From assembly GCA_036346395.1 (NCBI GenBank), contig CM070615.1, positions 4,655,534 through 4,719,533 on the forward strand: a DNA stretch of 64,000 nt, written 5' to 3'. This stretch comes from Hsuehochloa calcarea (Eukaryota > Streptophyta > Magnoliopsida > Poales > Poaceae). The translations under genes and the position numbers were made by a program. Shown piece after piece: positions 1 to 11,297 of this stretch; position 1 is the stretch's first letter, and each line of letters opens with the position of its first letter. The notes under the pieces are model-generated. The model had not been told where the DNA came from. It did no database searches and saw only the letters and a list, made by a program, of their open reading frames with translations.

Positions 1-65
1 CTGTTTTTTCAGTGAGCAACGGATCAACATTTTTTGGGACAAACCCACATGAGACAGATGGAAAC

Positions 66-326
66 CAGGGTTTTGATTACCGTTTATAATTTTTTTACCG
101 GTGACTTTTTTTACCGGGGTCACCGCTGGGGCCAAAAATCAAAAAATTATTGCCAAATTCGGCTGAAATTTTAAAATTAAAAATTTCAAAGTTAAAATGA
201 AAAAAAGATGATGCAAAATTCAATGGACAACAGTAATTTCGAACGGTTTTGACCTGTTTTTGCCTTTTACCACGGGGCGATAGGACCGATCTTCGGCTGA
301 AAATTGGCCGATTTTCATAACCCTAG
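66..326. mobile_element. hAT-like MITE (short non-autonomous DNA transposon)
   Basis: The stretch begins CAGGGTTTTGATTACCG and ends with the near-complement TCATAACCCTAG, a terminal inverted repeat of the hAT type. It is flanked by ATGGAAAC (58-65) and ATGGAAGT (327-334), which agree at six of eight positions and look like a decayed 8-bp target-site duplication. No coding capacity is visible inside. The family assignment rests on the ends and duplication length only. Confidence 0.45.
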
Positions 327-334
327 ATGGAAGT

Positions 335-857
335 ACAAGACGCACATACTATCAGCCACAACTGGTAGTACTATATTTGTATTCATATTTTTAAAACAAA
401 TACGAATATGAATTTGAATATATTCGAATCTGAATCTGAATTCTAATCCAATATGTACTCAATTCGATCGGATCCGTATATCCTCATAACTTATGTAATG
501 TGAAGATATTAGTGACACTTTATCGTTGTATAGTCACACTTAATCATTCTAATATATCTATTCCACCTAAAAGAACATGAATCCACATTGAATCTAAAAA
601 ACTTGTCCAACTAATTAGGTATACTGCAATAAAATACTTATACTGCTTCATTGAATCTGAATACATATACAAATAGGTCGGATAAAATAACAATTCGGAT
701 GGAAAAAATCCATACTGTATTCGTATCCATGTTTTTTTTTACGAATTCAAATACGAATAGGAGAGAAAGTGTTAAATCGAATGGGAAAATATATATCGTA
801 TTGGTATCATATCGAATACGGTAGTCGAATAGTATGGATAATTCATATTAGTTTTTT
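335..857. repeat. AT-rich intergenic stretch with degenerate CGAATA/GAATCTGAAT motifs
   Basis: No gene is visible. The stretch is strongly AT-rich and repeats degenerate forms of ATTCGAATCTGAAT and CAAATACGAATA on both strands (around 370-460 and 700-830). This suggests the arms of an old fold-back MITE, but no clean terminal repeats or target-site duplication were found. Confidence 0.3.
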
Positions 858-1132
858 TTTTGATATATGTGATCCGAATCTCTAATATGGAAGAATCCGG
901 AATATGTCATATTAGCGGATTAAATTCTTACTTGGACTCCAAGTCCTTTTACCCCTTTATATACCTCTTGTAAGCCGCACATGGAGAGTTAATGCCTCAT
1001 TGTAATTCTTCGGCATTCTGTAAACACTCCTCATATAGTGATAATCGTAAGTTGGCGCCCGTGAATTGTTTCCCATAAGGGTATTCCACGTAAAAATTTG
1101 TGTCTCCTTTTGTCTCTATTTTTTTTTCTTCT
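858..1132 (+). repeat. 5' LTR of the Copia element
   Basis: It matches the 3' LTR (5734-6001) over nearly its whole length, including the shared segments AATCTCTAATATGGAAGAAT and CCTTTATATACCTCTTGTAA. The latter contains a TATA-like box at about 956-964. The first bases (TTT instead of TGT) are mutated, so the exact start is approximate; the end is set just before the primer-binding site. The two LTRs differ at many positions, which indicates an old insertion. Confidence 0.85.
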
Positions 1133-1138
1133 AATAAG

Positions 1139-1150
1139 TGGTGTCAAAGC
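1139..1150 (+). other. Primer-binding site of the Copia element (initiator tRNA-Met type)
   Basis: TGGTGTCAAAGC lies a few bases after the 5' LTR. It closely resembles the usual plant Copia site TGGTATCAGAGC, complementary to the 3' end of initiator tRNA-Met, where minus-strand DNA synthesis starts. Two positions differ from that consensus. Confidence 0.75.
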
Positions 1151-1708
1151 ACAGGAGATTAGGGTTTTGAGATATATGAAAAAAAATAACATATCCAATC
1201 TGGCGTCGTCGTCACGCGCGTCGCGCCTTCGCCTCGATTGGTGCTCTCGTCGCGCGTCACTCCCGGCGGCGCATCGCTCCTCGCATTTTCTCGACGCGTC
1301 ATCCACAGGCGTCTTTGTTGCACGTCATCCGCAGCCATCCACAAGATACTTCATCCGCTGCGTCCGCATTGGCGCTCGTCCCCAAGCAAACTGCTCAGCA
1401 CCAGCATCGCACGGACCGAGGACAGTAGACCAAGACCAAAAGCAATAGCAACCAGCAGCATAGATTCCAAGAAGAATTATTTTTTAAATAAATCTCTGAG
1501 CAAGAATTCATGTTCTTTCAATAGCAACCCATCAACACAGGTTCACATGGAGTGCTCAAATTCTGGTGAATTTTGTTACGTCCACTCGAGAAGCGTACCA
1601 GGAGATTTAAAGATCTTTGATTCATGTACACAGAAGGTGCACCAAAGAGGTCGTGATTTTTGCTAAGTTTACACATATCAGAACCAACAATTTCAGGATT
1701 TATTCAAC

Positions 1709-2422
1709 ATGGCAACTTTGAAGTATGATCTTCCACTCCTGGGTCGAGACACCAGATTTTTGTTGTGGCAAGTCAAGATGAGGGTTGTACTGACACAGAT
1801 AAATTTGGATGACGCGTTGAAAGGATTTGAGAAACAACCTATCACATGGACCACAGATGAGAAGCCTAAAGACCATAATGGTTTATCTTAGATTCACCTT
1901 CATCTATCAAATAATATTTTATAAGCAGTTTTGAAGGAGAAGACATTTGCTGCATTATGGCTGAAACTGGAATAAATTTGCATGACAAAGGATCTCACCA
2001 ACAAGATGCATCCCAATCAGAAGTTGTACTCTCACAAATTGTAAGAAGTAGGATCTGTGCTTGATCATCTTTCGGTGTTTAAGGAGATCGTTGCTGACCT
2101 AGAGTCGATGGAGGTAAAATATAATGATGAAGATTTGGGTCTTATTCTTTTGTATTTCCTACCTAGTTCTTTTTCAAATTTCAAAGATATCATATTATAT
2201 AGTAAAGATATTATCACTCTTAATGAAGTTTATGTAGCTTTGCATGCTAAGGAGAATGCTTTTTTTATTTGTGATAAGCAAAAGGGGAAGAAGTCAAACA
2301 ATGGATCTCGAGGTAAAAGTTCGAACAGCTACAAGGACCGATCAAAATCCGAAGGCAAGTACAAGTTATGCAAATATTACAAGAAAAGTGGGCACGACAT
2401 CTCTGAATGCTGGAAGCTGTAG
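1709..2422 (+). pseudogene. gag pseudogene of the Copia element
   Basis: Two reading-frame pieces encode a Copia gag-like capsid protein. The first piece (1709-1891) begins MATLKYDLPLLGRDTRFLLW, typical of the N-terminus of plant Copia gag, and stops early. The second (2057-2422) carries the UBN2-type capsid region, a lysine/serine-rich linker and a zinc knuckle CKYYKKSGHDISEC near 2370-2412. The knuckle should read Cys-x2-Cys-x4-His-x4-Cys, but the second cysteine is tyrosine. The frame is broken between the pieces and by a stop at 2420, so no full gag can be made. Confidence 0.85.
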
Positions 2423-2468
2423 AATAAAGAAAAGAAAATTGGACATTATAAGCCAAAAATTAAACTAG

Positions 2469-5400
2469 ATGATGAAGGTAAAACCCCCCTTGTTGCTGAT
2501 GATAGTTTTGATGGAGAAGTTCTTGTTGTCTTTGCTGGATGTGCTAAGACCAATGATGAATGGATTCTTGATTCCGCCTGTACCTTTCATATATATCATA
2601 ATATGGATTTGTTTGCTACCCATGAATCTATTGAAGGTGGTACTGTGTTGATGGGAAGGTTACATGAATTGGTTCAGTTCAAATCAAGATGTTTGATGCC
2701 ATTGTCAGAACTTTGACAGATGTGAGGCACATTCCAGATTTGAAAAATAACCTCATCTCTTTGAGTACTCTTGATGCTAAAGGGTACAAGTATTCTGGTG
2801 AAGGTGGACTTTTGAAGGTATCAAAAGGCTCTCTTGTTGTGATGAAAGCTGATATTAAATCTATCAATCTGTACCATCTGCGAGGTACTACAATATCAGG
2901 TAATGTTGTTGTACTTTCAAATTTATTATCTAATTCCTATGCTACTAATTTTTGGCATATACATCTTGGGCAAATGAGTGAAATTGGTTTGACAAAATTG
3001 AGCAAGAGAGGATTTCTTGATGGAGATAACATCGGCAAACTGAAATTTTGTGAGCATTGTGTGTTTGGCAAACAAAAGAGGGTGAAGTTCAATACTTCAG
3101 TTCATCCCACAGAATGTATTTTAGTTTATGTGCATTCTGATTTATGGGGACCATCTCACATGTCATCGCTAGGAGGTGCTCGTTATATATTAACAATTAT
3201 TGATGATTACTTTAGAAGAGTGTGACCTTATTTCTTAAAGCATAAGTCAGAAGTATTTTCAGCATTTAAAGAGTGTAAGACTATGGTTGAAAGGCAAACT
3301 GAAAAGAAGGTAAAGAAACTTCACACTGATAATGGGATTAAATTCTGTTCTAATGAATTTGAATCGTGTTGCAAGACTGAAGGTATTGTTAGGTACTACA
3401 CCGTTTCCCATACTCCTCAACAAAACGGTGTAGTTGAGCGTATGAACAGGACCATCATTTTCAAGGCCTGTTGCATGTTATCAAATGCATTTTTGCGTAG
3501 GTATTTTTGGGTTGAAGTCGCTTCCACTACTTGCTACCTTATTAATGAGTCACCCTCTATTGCAGTTGAAAAAAGACTCCAATTGAGGCATGGTCTAATT
3601 CCCCACCAAACTATTCATAATAGAGAGATTTTTGTTGTACTGCTTATGCTCATATTGATAATGAAAAATTAGAGTCTAGAGCTATTAAATGCATCTTTCT
3701 TGGTTATAAATCTGGTCTCAAAGGATATAAGTTGTGGAATTCTGAAACAAATAAGGTTGTGATTAGCAGAAACATTGTCTTAAATGAATCTGCTATTCTT
3801 TAGGATAAACTGCCTAATAATGTTCCTGTCGAGAGTGAAAAAAATTCAAGTGTTCAGGTGTACCATTTTGTTGGTTCAGATAATACATCAGATAAGAAAA
3901 ATATTTTTGTTGATGATGTATCTATTTTTTAGGATCCTCCTATTGTTGAGCAGTCACCACAACGGTTCATTGCAGTTGACAGGCCTAGCAGGGAGATTAA
4001 TCCACTCAAGAGGTTGATTGAAGAAGCTAATATTGTTGCTTATGCTTTGAGTGTGGCAGAAGAAATTGAAGGTAATACATAACCTTTATCATACTCTGAG
4101 GCTATTAACTCCACTGATTGTAATAAGTGAATAACTACTATGCATGATGAGATGGAGTCACTTGAGAATTAGTGAAATTGCCAAAAGAGAATAAACATGT
4201 TCGTTGTAAGTGGATTTTCAAAAGAAACAAAAGAAAGGAATGTATTTCTCCTATTGAACCAGCAAGATATAATGTAAGGTTTGTTGCTAAAGGTTATAGT
4301 CAGATTCCTGGTATTGATTTTAATTATATCTTTTCCCCAGTTGTGAAGCATATTTCTATTCACACTTTACTCAGTATTGTTGCTATGCATGATTATGAAC
4401 TTAAATAATTAGATGTTAAAACTGCATTCTTACTTGGGGGGTTGGAACAAGACATTTATATGGACCAACCTGAGGGTTTTGTTATTCTTAGAAAAGAATA
4501 CCTTGTTTGTAGTTAAAAAAATCTCTTTATGGTTTGAAACAACCTCCTAGGCAATATGGCACAAGAGTTTTGACTCCTTTTTGCTCTCTCATGATTTTAA
4601 GCGGTCTGGTTATGATAGTTGTATTTATTTAAATACTGTTAATGGTTCAGCTATTTATTTGCTTCTCTATGTTAATGATATGTTGATTGCTGCAAAAGAT
4701 AAGTCAGAAATAGCAAAACTGAAAGCACAATTGAGTAATGAATTTGAGATGGAGGGCTTAGGCGCTGAAAAGAAAATTCTTGGTATGTAGATTAATAGAG
4801 AGGGGAAATCTGGCAAGCTATACCTTAGTCAACAAGATTATATTGAGAAGGTACTTCGTCGTTTTAATATGCAAGATGCAAAACCAGTTAGTACTCCATT
4901 AACCGCATTTGATTATCTTGACCTTATGTCACGAGTGATTATGATATTGAGTACATATCTAGAATTTCATATTCCAGTGTAGTTGGTTCTCTTATGTATG
5001 TCATGGTTTGTTCTCGTCCTGATTTATCTCATGTACTAAGTGTTGTTAGTAGATACATGGCTAATCCTGGGAAAGAGCATTGAAAAGCAGTTTACTGGAT
5101 TTTCAGATATTTGTGTGTTACTTCTAATGCTTATTTTCAGTTTGGAAACTCTAGAGATGAACTTGTTGGTTATGTTGATTCTGATTATGCTGGTGATTTG
5201 GGCAAAAGGAGGTCTCTCACAAGTTATGTTTTCACCATTGGTAGTTGTGCTGTTAGTTGAAGGACAAGTTTGCAAGCTACTGTTGTCTTATCTACCACTG
5301 AAGCAGAATATATGGCTATTTCTGAAGCTTGTAAAGAAGCTATTTAGTTGAGAGGTTTGTACACTGAGTTTTGTGGAGGTAATTATTGCACTACTATATT

Positions 5401-5620
5401 TTATGATAGTCAGAGTGTTATATGCCTTACAAAGGATCAGATGTTCTATGAGAGAACAAAGCACGTTGATGTGAGATATCACTTTATTCGAGTGTTATTG
5501 CTCAAAGTGATATCAAGGTGTGCAAGATAAGTGCTCATGATAATGCAGCTGATATGATAACAAAACCAGTTCCTGTTACTATGTTTGATTTTTGCTCAAA
5601 CTCAGTTGGTGTTACAATTT
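2469..5620 (+). pseudogene. pol pseudogene of the Copia element (protease, integrase, reverse transcriptase, RNase H)
   Basis: Pieces in shifting frames follow the Copia order. A protease active-site motif (WILDSACTFHI) lies near 2560. GAG-pre-integrase and integrase zinc-finger sequence with a Cys-Glu-His-Cys pair follows in 2689-3225, then integrase core motifs (DLWGP near 3140, DNG near 3330, QQNGVVER near 3420). Reverse transcriptase begins near 4172 (VAKGYSQIPG) and includes YVND near 4668, where active Copia enzymes have YVDD. RNase H is visible near 5290 (STTEAEY). Stops near 3223, 3670, 4406 and 4788, plus several frameshifts, make this a clear pseudogene. Confidence 0.9.
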
Positions 5621-5707
5621 AGTCATAGAGGCTAGTTGGTGCACGGTGTTTTTTTTAATCTTATTGTGGAATTATTCGGTGATTGATGATTATTTATTAT
5701 ACTACAA

Positions 5708-5733
5708 GAGGAAATTCGTCTCAAGATGAAGAT
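5708..5733 (+). other. Polypurine tract region before the 3' LTR
   Basis: A purine-rich segment (GAGGAAATTCGTCTCAAGAT then GAAGAT) directly precedes the TG of the 3' LTR. This matches the place where plus-strand synthesis is primed in plant Copia elements, whose LTR commonly follows a tract ending in GATTG or GGAGATTG. Confidence 0.6.
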
Positions 5734-6001
5734 TGTTGATATATGTGATCTGAATCTCTAATATGGAAGAATCCGGAATATGCTATATTAGCGGATTGGT
5801 TTCTTACTTTGACTCCAAGTTCTTTTCCCTTTATATACCTCTTGTAAGTCGTACAGAAAGAGTTGACGTCTCATTGTAATTCATCTGCATTTTGTAAACA
5901 CTTCTCATATAGTGACGGCCTATTGGTGTCCGTTGTTTTTCCTCAATAAAGATTTTTCACGTAAAAATTCGTATACCTTTTTATCTTTATTTTTTCTGAC
6001 A
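5734..6001 (+). repeat. 3' LTR of the Copia element
   Basis: Starts TGTTGATATATGTGATC and ends TTTTTTCTGACA, so it has the standard TG...CA ends. It aligns with the 5' LTR at 858-1132 with substitutions and small indels. The following GTTTT (6002-6006) is the probable target-site duplication. Confidence 0.88.
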
Positions 6002-6475
6002 GTTTTTTTTATCCCTAGCCACAGCCATCCAGTTCTATGTTCCAGCTTCCCACGCCAATTCTGAACAATGGAACAATGCAGCAGCAGCAGCTGGTACCAG
6101 TTTAGCGCAAAGCAGGTCTTGCTCTTTAAGATCTTTTGGTTTCCTTCCCATTTTCTGAACTGAATCATGAACACACATATCTAGTGCAATGCACTTGTAA
6201 TTGATCATCAAGCAGGTTGGGACCTATCATCAGCAGCAGCAACAGCCCTACTGGCTGAGACTACGCAGCAAGGCACATCGAGCAGCTGCTTCCTCCGCGG
6301 ACGAGGTTTGACCACGGGTGGGTCGGAGATGCTGCTGCTGCTGCGCCGCCAGCGCCGTCCACCGTGACAGCGCCACCGCCGGCTTCCAACGTGACGCAGC
6401 AGAGCGTCAACGGTTTCGACGCCGCTCAGCTGCAGAGGTTCCTTGGATCATCCGTACCTCCGTCCAGCTTTTAAT
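6002..6475 (+). pseudogene. Possible gene remnant: two GC-rich, Gln/Ala-rich exon-like pieces
   Basis: The first piece (about 6016-6113) reads open as ATAIQFYVPASHANSEQWNN followed by an alanine run, and ends at a possible GT donor (AGCAG/GTCTTG). The second begins after a possible acceptor near 6215, contains a run of CAG codons, and in one frame ends FDAAQLQRFLGSSVPPSSF at a stop near 6472. No single frame spans the second piece, so a frameshift is needed. The composition suggests the tail of a plant transcription-regulator-like protein, but I do not recognise the family. The Copia element lies directly upstream and no matching upstream exon is seen beyond it. Confidence 0.35.
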
Positions 6476-6585
6476 TAATTAATCAGTCGCTAGATGCTTG
6501 CATCTGAACAGAGGCTGTGATCCTCAACTTCCAGACTTGTTCTTGCAGTTGTGTGGGAGTTTCAGACAGATGTTGCATCCTGACT

Positions 6586-8156
6586 TTTTAGGAGATAATT
6601 ATATGCCCTAAGAGACAATTATAGCGATAATTATATCACATCTATGTTTATAAGTTATAAAATAAATGTTATTATGTTTCTTTGATGAGTTATCATTTAT
6701 AAATATTAACAAATATGTGATTTGCGGATGAAGCTCTCCAACAATTGTATGATGTCATTTTAAAATGATTTATGGTCAGATGTCACTGATTGAAACACTA
6801 GTCACTTGTAGATCATCACAAGTATTGATTGATGACTATATTTTACATATCATAGATATGGAGATATCGAATCAACAGTGTGAGCATATGTTAGGGAACA
6901 TAGTATTAGATTGACCCACCTTAAGACACTATTGAGATTGTTATATTTCTATGTGTTATCAGTTGATCTCAAGCAATAATAATGTATAATCTTTCGACCT
7001 AATACCAGCATGGTTTCCTACATGTATAACAGTATGCTTAGGGGTTACCAAACGCTACTCCATATCATGGTAGTTATAAAAGTAGCTTTCGGGTATGCTA
7101 TGAAACATACAGAGGAATACGACTGATCGGATATGGAATTTGCTCCTCCTAACATATCAGGAGAGATATCTCTTGGCCCCTCGATGTGCTCGGATAAATT
7201 AAGTGCATGACGTATCACAGGTGGTCAAAGAGTTGACCATACAAAGTTATCCAATACCAGATCGAGAAAAGATTGAACAGTCTATGAATGATATATATCT
7301 CACCTGGAGTTCGACTAGATATCGTGAGGCAAAAGGAGAATATGCAGGCATGTCGCTTAGTCCAACCAGAAACGAACAGGTCATATGGGGATACGACTAA
7401 TCGTGAGTTGGTCGTACATGATCACAAATTGGTTGGCGAACTAGTCGAAAGGTGTTACGAGTTGGTCTTGACCAGATGCGAACTGGTCGTAAGGAGTTAC
7501 GAACTGGTCATAAGTGATAAGGACCTGGAAGCATATCATATTGTATAAGGTTCGTCCGATATAATATTTATGTGTATTCGGGGGTCGCTATGTCTTGAAC
7601 TGTACCGACTTGTAGTCGAAAAGGAGTTTTCGAGTCACTGCCGATTACGCATGAACCTACAGGGTCACACACTTGACGGGTTGGAATAAACTAGTTCGGA
7701 TTGGATATGTTATGTGCTCTTTATAAGGGGAGGCATTGGGGCTTGGGTACGAGTTACACCACCCACCGAAACCCTAGCCACCACCTCCCCGAAGGCCATG
7801 CTGTGCGTGCTAGTGCTAGCACACTGGCGTATGACGTTCTACCCCTAGACGTGTGGTTACCGTAAAGGCACTGCTGGTGATTGAGGACGATCCACAACAT
7901 ATGCAAGGACGTGAGAGGTTGCTAGAGGAGACGATCAGAGGCCAAGGACAGTGGACGATCGACTACGACCACTACATTGACGCGCTCAACATTGAACCAG
8001 GCTGCTCCAACTTTTCTTTCACTGAACTGTGTATCTAGTGGTAACGATCTATGATTTTTTTACTCGTATGACTTCCTAATTTACGCGGTAGAATTTTGAA
8101 TTATGTGATAGTGTATCCTACCCGTATCCCTTCTAGTGTATCCTACCCGTATCCCT
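6586..8156 (+). mobile_element. Solo LTR of a RIRE1/Angela-like Copia retrotransposon, copy 1
   Basis: About 1.57 kb, colinear with the copy at 47917-49527. Shared landmarks are ATGCCCTAAG at the start, GTGAGCATATGTTAG, repeated GAACTGGTCGTAA motifs in the middle, a TATA-like TTTATAAGGGGAGG near 7720, and CCTACCCGTATCC at the end. The family resemblance (opening with ATGCCCTAAGAG) is to grass Copia elements with LTRs of about 1.5 kb. No internal region or second LTR is adjacent, so this is a solo LTR. The start is uncertain because the first bases are mutated. A 25-bp tandem duplication of AGTGTATCCTACCCGTATCC extends the 3' edge. Small ORFs inside are not genes. Confidence 0.8.
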
Positions 8157-8280
8157 TCAGATTAATTGATAGGAGATTGTTATGAAGTACTACAACATGG
8201 TTTTAATTGGATTTCCTTTTTTTTTTCCAATACATGTCACCAAATTAAGACAAAATTGGATTCATGCCACATTAAAACTT

Positions 8281-8357
8281 GTTAATTTGGAAAATACCAC
8301 TCTAAAAGAGAAAATTAGTTGTTAATTTGGAAAATACCACTCTAAAAGAGAAAATTA
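8281..8357. repeat. 40-bp tandem duplication inside the left inverted repeat
   Basis: GTTAATTTGGAAAATACCAC followed by TCTAAAAGAGAAAATTA occurs twice in a row with a period of 40 bp. The right arm has only one equivalent, so the duplication arose after the element formed. Confidence 0.9.
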
Positions 8358-8412
8358 TAAATATGCCATTCTAAAACTTGCCTTCGTTGATATATATCAC
8401 TCTAGCACTGTT

Positions 8413-8957
8413 TTGCCCCTATGTTCTCCTTCCTCCCCCACTGTCCTCCTCCCGTTGCTCATATTTGAGACCGCTGCTCATGAAGAACTCTGTCTTCTGG
8501 AGGCCATGATCGCCTCCGCACTGAGGAGGTCCTCTACCCGCCAAGGCTCATCAGTTCTAGTGTCCATTCCTGTCCCCCATCCACCCCTCCCTGCGGATTT
8601 GGCTCCCACGCTACCCGCCGCCACACCAACCAGTGCAAGTGCCGCAGGCTCGACCGCCGCACCATCTCCCTTCACTTCCCTCATTGGGCATCACGCTCCC
8701 GTTGGATGTGAGGTGTGATGTGTTGCTGAGTGCGTCGAGCAATAGCCAACAATGGCGTGAGAAAAGAGATGATAGTGGGGAAGCAGAGGGGAGGGTTAGC
8801 CGCCGCCTTCACTCGAACCGCCGATCACTCAATTCCAGTTGGAGAGGATGAGGAGGTTGTGCTTGTCAAGAAGTACCGAATATTGCTTTTGAAGAGGAAG
8901 TCGGATGACATTTTCACTAGAACAGGACTTGACAATGGTGAAACGAAATCAGAGTAG
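8413..8957 (+). other. GC-rich core of the outer Pack-MULE-like element, possible captured gene fragment
   Basis: The core changes sharply to GC-rich, codon-like sequence between AT-rich inverted repeats. Overlapping open frames exist (for example 8413-8718 +, rich in Pro, Ala and Ser), but none has a domain I recognise and none dominates. A captured host-gene fragment is the likely origin. No function is proposed. Confidence 0.35.
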
Positions 8958-9071
8958 TGGGAGGAGGAGGTGGACGGTGGGGACTAGGAAGGAAGGAGAG
9001 TCCCAGGGGAAAGACAATCCTAGAGTGACATATATAAAAGAAGACAAGTTTTAGAGTGACATATTTCTAAT

Positions 9072-10451
9072 CAGAAAAAGTCCACTTTTCAACCTTCAAC
9101 TATTGCCCGTGTCCGATTTTCAACTCTAAACTCTAAAACTGTTTGAAACACAATATTCAACTACCAATACCGATGCAAAACACAACCTTGGCTTGAAACC
9201 ACCGTGGTTTCGGTTGATGTGTCGGTGGTTTTCGCTAACGTGGACCCCTAGTAATACATAGCGTCCACGTGTGCATCGACATCAATGTCCATGTGCATCC
9301 ACATCACCATCCATGCCATCTTCAAAGCACCTTCCCCTATCTTCTCTCGGCCATGCCAGCCCACCCGACTGCCTTACTAGCATGCCTTGTGGTCCATCTC
9401 GTTAGCCTGCCTCGCCAGCCTGTCCCCGCTTCGTCCCCAACGCGTGAGGCGTACGCCCTTGTCGCTCGCCCCGCCCAAGCCGGTGACACCTCGCTCAGCC
9501 AAGCCCATGTGCCGATGCCTCAGTCCTCCATCGCTCGAGCTACTCTGTTGTTACCACGCATGTCGTCCATGTCGTACAGACCATATTACCCTCGCTAGCT
9601 CTGTGCATGCGTGTCAAGCCAGAGCGAGGAAAGGAGACCGAACCAAGTGACCACAACGCCGCCTTCGTCGGTTCCAATCAAAGCCCCTCCACTCCCTTAA
9701 AACCACCAGCAACACCTTCCCATCCTATTCCATCCCCTTCTACTCCTCGAATCCACCTGCATTGCCATCAAGCTCCGTCGTCTCCTCCAATCCTGGTGGG
9801 GCGCCGCCCTGTACCGCAACTGCCCGGGTAATCGCACAAATTCTCACTCATCATTATCCTTCTCCCCAAATTGATTCCACCACTAAGATCTTAACTTCAT
9901 TGTGGTTCCAACAGTACCCCCACCACGCTGAAAGATTATCGAAGTCGACATTACTGCTCGTCACGCCGCTGTCCTCTTCACCTCCACCACCAATCTGTCA
10001 ACTCCATCATCCCCTTGCCGAGCCAACCTTGTCATGAGGTGTGTCTTGCCACAGAAAATATGAGAACCCTAGTGCACGGGAACACGCAATGCTCGCTCCA
10101 ACCTCACCCCACCCTTCCGGGACCACCGCCGCCATGTCCTTCTTCCCCGTGCCCGACGGCTCTGTTGTCGTTGCGTTCCGGTCATCACCACCACCCTCCA
10201 TGTCATACGACGCCTCCATAGAGTTTGTTGCCTTCGGGAACACACCCTTCGCCCATCATCGTCGCCGTTTTGCCATCATAGCACCATCGGCCACCTTAGA
10301 TCGATGTTAGTCAAAACCAACTTATATTCGGGCTAAGGTTGTGTTTTACACCGGTATTGATAGTTGAGGATTGCTTTTCAAACAATTTTAGAGTTTAGGG
10401 CTGAAAATCAAACTCGGGCGATAGTTGAGGGTTGAAAAATGGACTTTTTAC
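9072..10451. mobile_element. Inner Pack-MULE-like element nested in the outer element
   Basis: About 1.38 kb. The left terminus (AAAAAGTCCACTTTTCAACC...) and right terminus (...GGTTGAAAAATGGACTTTTT) are inverted repeats of about 115 bp or more, extending to CAAAACACAACCTTGGC and its complement near 10330. Perfect TTTCTAAT copies (9064-9071 and 10452-10459) flank it as a target-site duplication. Removing it rejoins the right arm of the outer element, so it is the younger insertion. The interior (9270-10310) is GC-rich without a transposase. Confidence 0.75.
9269..10310 (+). other. GC-rich core of the inner Pack-MULE-like element
   Basis: Pro/Ser/Thr/His-rich open frames overlap in several phases (9269-9598, 9607-9831, 9762-10037, 10041-10310), and none is clearly selected for coding. 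Splice-like signals (CCCGG/GTAATCG near 9828) could belong to captured exons. I do not recognise the source gene. Confidence 0.3.
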
Positions 10452-10532
10452 TTTCTAATTTGCTATTTTTGAGTGCCATTTCTGAATTAGCAAGTTTTAG
10501 AGTGGCATGAATCCAATTATTCCCCAAGTTAA

Positions 10533-11297
10533 CTAGGTTATGTTTCATAGATTCTGAATTTTGGACACTGTGACCAATTTTATTAGCTTACTTGCTAGCT
10601 AGCTACATCAGATGCAAGTGCCACTTTGAACTTGTAGTCGCTGTTAGGACTGTGAAGTGGCATTTGTCGATACTGAAGTTGATTCTCCATGCGGTTGGTT
10701 GTTACGTACTCTGATCAATTCTTCTATGGTGGACACATAGATGCTAGCACTAGTTCATACTAGATGTATGCGTTCGCCTTGGCGTGCGGGGGAAATGCAA
10801 GGGTGATTACTATGCTAGGTGTATGGTTGTCTATGCTGCTGAGTCAAGTGCAAGCATGTAGGACCATTACGAAGCTATGAAGGTTCAATGCATCATTAGA
10901 CTGGTTATTACTGATTAAGAGAAAGTGGGATGGGAAGCATATGGTAGCTTATGTGGGGTTTCTGGGAGCAAAAAACTATTAGTATATAAGTTTATTGAAG
11001 AGATATAATGTATGATTTGCATGTGTCACTTGAGTAGAAGCACACAAGGTAAGCTCAAAACAGGATTGAATCTAATTGTAACCACAATATGTTTATGTAA
11101 CTATACTTGAGTAGAGCCCAAAATCTAGACAAATATATGTGAAGCGGAAGGTATGCATGATAGAATGTAAAACGGTAAGCAAAGAATCCAAATGCTAGTA
11201 CATAGTATGCTACGAGTCTGAACTTATATATAGTGTACTGAAAGTAGTAAAACGGTAAGCATGACACATGAACAGATACATCACAGATAAGCATTAA
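10533..11297. other. Intergenic stretch, no gene seen
   Basis: About 760 bp of unremarkable sequence with short ORFs only. No inverted or direct repeat of note and no coding similarity recognised. Confidence 0.6.

Larger units (their letters stand above)
858..6001 (+). mobile_element. Ty1/copia LTR retrotransposon, both LTRs present, coding region decayed
   Basis: About 5.1 kb element with two related LTRs of roughly 270 bp, a primer-binding site just after the 5' LTR, gag-protease-integrase-RT-RNase H order (copia order, integrase before RT), and a purine-rich tract before the 3' LTR. The 3' LTR is followed by GTTTT; the 5' LTR is preceded by a G-plus-T-run (851-857), so a GTTTT target duplication is likely but blurred by the homopolymer. 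The reading frame is interrupted by many stops and frameshifts, so the copy is not autonomous. Confidence 0.9.
8249..10523. mobile_element. Outer Pack-MULE-like element (long inverted repeats, GC-rich core)
   Basis: The left arm (8249-8405) and right arm (9022-9071 continued at 10452-10523) are long inverted complements. Left AATTGGATTCATGCCAC matches the reverse of right GTGGCATGAATCCAATT, and left GCCATTCTAAAACTTG matches the reverse of right CAAGTTTTAGAGTGAC. The right arm is split by the second element at 9072-10451. Flanks CCAAATTAA (8240-8248) and CCAAGTTAA (10524-10532) agree at eight of nine positions, as expected for a 9-bp Mutator duplication. The core (8410-9020) is GC-rich and gene-like in composition, and no transposase is present. 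This is the Pack-MULE architecture, though the captured gene is not recognised. Confidence 0.72.
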
